DNA of 9,809 nucleotides from Pseudomonadota bacterium (lineage in GTDB: Bacteria > Pseudomonadota > Alphaproteobacteria > Caulobacterales > Caulobacteraceae), in contig JAEYWU010000001.1 of assembly GCA_023428785.1 (NCBI GenBank), positions 1-9,809 of the forward strand, in the 5' to 3' direction. The stretch's first letter is position 1. Each line of letters begins with the position of its first letter. A program made the translations under genes and the position numbers. Shown piece after piece: positions 6,334 through 9,809 of this stretch. Under the pieces are notes generated by a model, which searched no databases, was not told the origin of the DNA, and saw nothing but the letters and a program-made list of their open reading frames with translations.

Positions 6334-8664
6334 ATGGCGTCTGCGGCGGTCATTGTCAGGGAGCGGCTGGTCGAGAGTTTCCGGCTGTTCTGGGACGCGC
6401 CCATGTCGCTGAGGCTGCGCGGCGGAATGGTCGCGGCGATCGGGCTGTTCCTGATCATCGCCTTCGCCTCCTATGATCCGGCCGATCCGAGCTGGAACGC
6501 GGCGTCCAGCCTGTCGCCGTCGAACTGGCTGGGGGCGCCGGGGGCGATCTGGGCCGACATCTGGATGCAGTCGGTGGGCCTGGCTGCCTGGCCGGCGGCG
6601 CTGTTCATTCTGTACCAAGGCATCCGGCGCGCGCTGGACACCGAGCCGATGCGCGGACGGGCGGTCAATCACCGGCGTTCGCTCTATATGCTGGGCGCGA
6701 TCCTGATCCTGGCGGGGGCGCTGTCGACGCCGGCGCCGCCCGCGGCCTGGCCGCTGGGCAAGGGGCTGGGCGGCTTCTGGGGCTCGGGGCTGGCCGACGG
6801 CCTGACGGGCTTTTTCGAATGGCTGCGGATGCCCGGCCCGGCGATCTGGGCGGGGGTGATCTATGTGATCGGGGCGATCGCCCTGATGGTGCCGGCGCTG
6901 GGCCTATCGACGCGGGATCTGGACCGCGCTTCCGACTGGGCGCGCTCGCAGGGCCGGCGCCCGGCGGCCAAGGGCCCTACGCCCAAGGCGGCCTCCAAGC
7001 CGCGCGCGCCGCGCGCCGCGCGGGCCCCGACGGCCGAGGTCGAGGAGGCCCCGCGGCCGGGAACCAAGGCGACAGTCCAGCCGCGTGTGGCCGATCCGAA
7101 GCCGGCCAAGTCATCGGGCCGTGAGACCCGCGAGAACCAGGGCTCCTTCGCCTTCGAGCAACCGCAGGCGGGCGCGTTCAAGCTGCCGGCGCTGAACATC
7201 CTGACCAAGGGCGAGCGCCGCTCGCTGGGCGTGGACGAACAGGCCCTGCTCCAGAATGCGCGCATGCTGGAAGGCGTGCTGGCCGAGTTCGGCGTGCGCG
7301 GCCAGATCGACCAGATCCGTCCCGGGCCGGTGGTGACCCTTTACGAACTGCTGCCGGCGCCGGGCGTGAAGCACGCGCGGGTCGTGGCCCTGTCGGACGA
7401 CATCGCGCGGTCCATGTCGGCGCGCGCCTGCCGCGTGTCGGTGGTGCCCGGCAAGAACGCCATCGGCATCGAGCTGCCGAACGTGAAGCGCGAGACGGTG
7501 TGGCTGAGGGATTTGCTGGCCGCCAACGAGTTCGAGAAGACGGGACACATCCTGCCGCTGGCCCTGGGCGAGACGATCGGCGGCGAGCCCTATGTGGCCG
7601 ACCTGGCGCGGATGCCGCACCTGCTGATCGCGGGCACGACCGGCTCGGGCAAGTCGGTGGGGGTCAACGCCATGATCCTGTCGATCCTGTACCGGCTGAG
7701 CCCCGAGCAGTGCCGCTTCATCATGATCGACCCCAAGATGCTGGAGCTGTCGGTCTATGACGGCATCCCGCACCTGCTTGCGCCGGTGGTGACGGACCCG
7801 AAAAAGGCGGTCGTGGCCCTGAAGTGGACCGTGCGCGAGATGGAGGACCGGTACCGCCGGATGTCCAAGATCGGCGTGCGCAATATCGCGTCCTACAACG
7901 AGCGCGCCCGCGAGGCCCTGGCCAAGGGCGAGCATTTCGAGCGGACGGTCCAGACCGGCTTCGACGAGAACCGGCGGCCGATCTATGAGTCCGAGAAGAT
8001 CCGCCCCGAGCCCATGCCCTATCTGGTCGTGGTGATGGACGAGATGGCCGACCTGATGCTGGTCGCCGGCAAGGACGTCGAGGGCGCGGTCCAGCGTCTG
8101 GCGCAGATGGCGCGGGCGGCGGGCATCCACCTGATCATGGCGACCCAGCGCCCGTCGGTGGACGTCATCACCGGCACCATCAAGGCCAACTTCCCGACCC
8201 GGATCAGCTTCCAGGTCACGTCCAAGATCGACAGCCGCACCATCCTGGGCGAGCAGGGCGGCGAGCAGCTGCTGGGCCAGGGCGACATGCTCTACATGGC
8301 CGGCGGCGGCCGCGTGATGCGCCTGCATGGGCCGTTCGTGAAGGACGAGGAAGTCGAGGCCGTCGCCAACTTCCTTCGCGACCAGGGCGAGCCCGACTAT
8401 GTGCCGGACGTGACTGACGGCGGGGACGACGACGAGGGCGGGGCCACCTTCGGCGAAGGCGGGGGCTCGGGCGACGACCTGTACGACCAGGCCGTGGCCG
8501 TGGTCACGCGCGATCGCAAGGCCTCGACCAGCTACATCCAGCGCCGCCTGCAGATCGGCTACAACCGCGCCGCCTCGCTCATCGAACGGATGGAGCAGGA
8601 AGGCGTCGTCGGCCCGGCCAACCATGCCGGCAAGCGGGACATCCTGGCGGGGCCGCCGCCGTAG
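6334..8664 (+). CDS. ftsK: DNA translocase FtsK
   Basis: A 776-residue septal DNA pump that clears chromosomal termini from the closing septum and activates XerCD recombination at dif. Domains in order: four membrane segments in residues about 31-190 (for example 32-46, 82-95, 117-131, 171-190); a short Ala/Pro/Lys linker (about 200-270), much shorter than in E. coli; the alpha domain (about 285-400); and the beta RecA-like motor with Walker A GTTGSGKS (434-441) and Walker B LVVVMDE (564-570), then ATQRPSVDVITG. An acidic Gly linker (694-715) leads to the winged-helix gamma domain (about 716-772, DRKASTSYIQRRLQIGYNRAASLIERMEQEG), which reads KOPS sites. AGGAG (6323-6327) six bases before ATG 6334 supports the start. 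All motifs are intact. It converges on the oxygenase gene with a 6-base gap. Confidence 0.97.
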   Translation: MASAAVIVRERLVESFRLFWDAPMSLRLRGGMVAAIGLFLIIAFASYDPADPSWNAASSLSPSNWLGAPGAIWADIWMQSVGLAAWPAALFILYQGIRRALDTEPMRGRAVNHRRSLYMLGAILILAGALSTPAPPAAWPLGKGLGGFWGSGLADGLTGFFEWLRMPGPAIWAGVIYVIGAIALMVPALGLSTRDLDRASDWARSQGRRPAAKGPTPKAASKPRAPRAARAPTAEVEEAPRPGTKATVQPRVADPKPAKSSGRETRENQGSFAFEQPQAGAFKLPALNILTKGERRSLGVDEQALLQNARMLEGVLAEFGVRGQIDQIRPGPVVTLYELLPAPGVKHARVVALSDDIARSMSARACRVSVVPGKNAIGIELPNVKRETVWLRDLLAANEFEKTGHILPLALGETIGGEPYVADLARMPHLLIAGTTGSGKSVGVNAMILSILYRLSPEQCRFIMIDPKMLELSVYDGIPHLLAPVVTDPKKAVVALKWTVREMEDRYRRMSKIGVRNIASYNERAREALAKGEHFERTVQTGFDENRRPIYESEKIRPEPMPYLVVVMDEMADLMLVAGKDVEGAVQRLAQMARAAGIHLIMATQRPSVDVITGTIKANFPTRISFQVTSKIDSRTILGEQGGEQLLGQGDMLYMAGGGRVMRLHGPFVKDEEVEAVANFLRDQGEPDYVPDVTDGGDDDEGGATFGEGGGSGDDLYDQAVAVVTRDRKASTSYIQRRLQIGYNRAASLIERMEQEGVVGPANHAGKRDILAGPPP

Positions 8665-8670
8665 AGGCGT

Positions 8671-9492
8671 TCAGAGCCGCGTCGGAAACAGCCCGCGCGG
8701 GCGCCATTGAGCAGGCTGGGCCTCGGGCATCAGCACCGCCAGAGGGGCGGGGCGCTGTGTGAGCTCCGGATAAACCAGCGGCTCGGCTCGGGTTTTGTCG
8801 AAGGTGTAGAAGGCCGGCATGGTGATGCGCCGGCCGCGCGTCACCTGGAGGACGCCGTGCTCGTGGTGGTAGCCGGCGCTGAAGGCGACCAGCATGCCCT
8901 TCCTCGGTTTGAGCACCTTGTCCTTGGCCGTGAAATAGAGCTCTCCGCCCTCATAGTCGTCGTTCAGATAGACGATCGATGAGAAGTCGCGCCAGGGCGT
9001 GGAGTGGTCCGAGCCGTCCGGGTTCGAGTTGTCGGTATGGCACGGCAGAAACGAGCCCTGCTCCCAGATGTTGAGCTGGACCGTGTCGGTCCAGAGCGGC
9101 GCGGTCAGGTCGTAGAACTCGCCCAGCATGGCGGTCGCGCGCTTCTGGAAGCCGCCCATGATGGCGGCGGCCGAGGCGTCGTTGGCGGCGACGTCGTTCA
9201 TGTAGACGATGCGGCCTTCCCAGAAATCGATGCCGATCTTGCGGTGTTTCACCAGGCCGTGGAGGCGGTTGAACAGGGTCACGAGGCGGTCGCAGTCGGC
9301 GGGCGTGAGGAAGTCCGGGACAATGATGAAGTCCTGATCGGCGTACTGGGCGCGCTTGATCGTGGCCGTGTCGGGCCCCCGCGTCAGCACGCCGTCGACC
9401 ACGCGCGCACGGCCGGCGTGGTTGGCGTCGGATTGTCCGGGATCGATGGTGGCCATGAGACTCTGGGGCGTCCACGCTCTGCGATCGACCAT
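8671..9492 (-). CDS. Prolyl-4-hydroxylase-like 2OG-Fe(II) oxygenase
   Basis: A 273-residue member of the P4Hc-type 2-oxoglutarate/Fe(II) dioxygenases. After an N-terminal lid region (FIIVPDFLTPADCDRL, 55-70) comes the double-stranded beta-helix core. The iron ligands are visible as CHTDNSNPD (H152, D154) and the distal H212 in HEHGVLQVTRGRR, with R222 as the likely 2-oxoglutarate anchor, matching the spacing HxVxxVxxGxR. SSIVYLNDDYEGGELYF (171-187) is the family's typical strand pair. ATG 9492 was chosen because GGAGGG lies five bases upstream; the frame is open to 9621 but that extension is Arg-rich and unlike the family. The substrate cannot be told: protein prolines, other residues or small molecules are all known for relatives. 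Its stop is 6 bases from the ftsK stop on the other strand. Confidence 0.9.
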   Translation of the reverse strand: MVDRRAWTPQSLMATIDPGQSDANHAGRARVVDGVLTRGPDTATIKRAQYADQDFIIVPDFLTPADCDRLVTLFNRLHGLVKHRKIGIDFWEGRIVYMNDVAANDASAAAIMGGFQKRATAMLGEFYDLTAPLWTDTVQLNIWEQGSFLPCHTDNSNPDGSDHSTPWRDFSSIVYLNDDYEGGELYFTAKDKVLKPRKGMLVAFSAGYHHEHGVLQVTRGRRITMPAFYTFDKTRAEPLVYPELTQRPAPLAVLMPEAQPAQWRPRGLFPTRL

Positions 9493-9683
9493 TTTTGCCC
9501 TCCGGCACGCAACTGTAACTCTCAACTGGCTAACAGCAGCGGCGTTCCGATTGAAATGACGCGACCTGACGGAACCGTCGAAGCTGAACAGCGCTTCATT
9601 CCGGCGCCGGACAATGGCCACGCTGAGGCCCTTGCGGCGACAAGCCGGATCGCTAGAGACGACCCCGAAAGGAGATCAGACTC
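9493..9683. other. Divergent promoter region
   Basis: This 191-base gap separates the oxygenase gene from the signal-peptide gene and must carry both starts. The GGAGGG for the oxygenase and AAGGAG (9669-9674) for the other gene lie at its ends. GACGG-AA-CCGTC (9568-9579) is a small dyad near the middle. I see no -35/-10 pair that I would defend on either strand. Confidence 0.4.
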
Positions 9684-9809
9684 ATGAGCCTGACCCGTAG
9701 AAACCTCATGGGCGCTGCCAGCGCCTTCACCGCCCTGGCCGTGGCCGGCCCCGCGCTTGCCCAGTCCGGGCTGAGCGCCGAACCGCGCGCGCGGGGGGGG
9801 CGCGCCCCG
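9684..9809 (+). CDS. Exported protein with Tat-type signal, possibly LolA (partial)
   Basis: The 42 residues present begin MSLTRRNLMGAASAFTALA and continue VAGPALAQSGLSAE. The twin arginines (R5, R6) followed by a hydrophobic stretch and an ALA-QS cleavage site (after about residue 26) form a Tat-like, possibly Sec-compatible, signal peptide, so the product is periplasmic. AAGGAG at 9669-9674, nine bases before the ATG, supports the start. lolA, the periplasmic lipoprotein carrier, commonly lies near ftsK in alphaproteobacteria, and many of its products continue with LSAEDRA-like residues after the signal. On that basis LolA is a reasonable guess, not a demonstrated identity. The last 25 bases are a GC-only run that reads as low-complexity ARGGRAP, unlike LolA, and may be unreliable sequence. 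The gene runs off the window. Confidence 0.7.
   Translation, partial: MSLTRRNLMGAASAFTALAVAGPALAQSGLSAEPRARGGRAP

Noticed and set aside
7111..8625. 504-residue minus-strand open frame
   Set aside because: It lies wholly inside ftsK; it is His/Ala/Asp/Leu-rich and low in recognisable motifs, as expected for the antisense of a GC-rich gene.
9493..9621. N-terminal extension of the oxygenase
   Set aside because: GGAGGG directly before ATG 9492 and the non-family Arg-rich extension favour the shorter protein.

Overview
The window looks like chromosomal DNA from a high-GC alphaproteobacterium. A Caulobacterales member such as Brevundimonas is my best guess. The guess rests on the high GC (one hand-counted 60-base line inside thiC is 72% GC), an ftsK with an alphaproteobacterial-type N-terminal membrane domain and Ala/Pro linker, an adjacent TIGR02587/TIGR02588 pair, and an apparent Tat-signal gene near ftsK that could be lolA. 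This is inference from gene content, not a database match.

Layout. Bases 1-821 are weakly coding accessory DNA: a possible gene tail, a long perfect inverted repeat (117-173), a small predicted membrane protein (223-579) and an unrecognised short reading frame (605-718). Bases 822-2765 hold a 647-residue RelA/SpoT-type (p)ppGpp-synthetase-domain protein with a large helical C-terminal region. Two hand-counted lines inside it are 42% GC, far below the neighbours, so it was probably acquired horizontally. Bases 2907-4820 (minus) are thiC, preceded by a TPP riboswitch (about 4894-4988) and a hairpin that buries the thiC ribosome binding site. Upstream on the same strand is a translationally coupled pair, TIGR02587 (5398-6228) and TIGR02588 (5018-5398). 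Divergent from that pair is ftsK (6334-8664). A prolyl-4-hydroxylase-like 2OG-Fe(II) oxygenase (8671-9492, minus) converges on ftsK with a 6-base gap. Divergent from it, a gene with a Tat-like signal peptide starts at 9684 and runs off the window.

How the parts relate. thiC makes the pyrimidine half of thiamine and is most likely shut off by TPP at the level of translation. ftsK couples chromosome segregation to division. The TIGR02587/02588 pair is a small conserved membrane-protein operon of unknown role. The RelA/SpoT protein is the accessory element. Its size, lack of a hydrolase domain, low GC and position next to small unknown genes make it the best candidate for something little described, such as a stand-alone alarmone enzyme or a toxSAS-like stress or phage-defence factor. 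That role is inferred, not shown.
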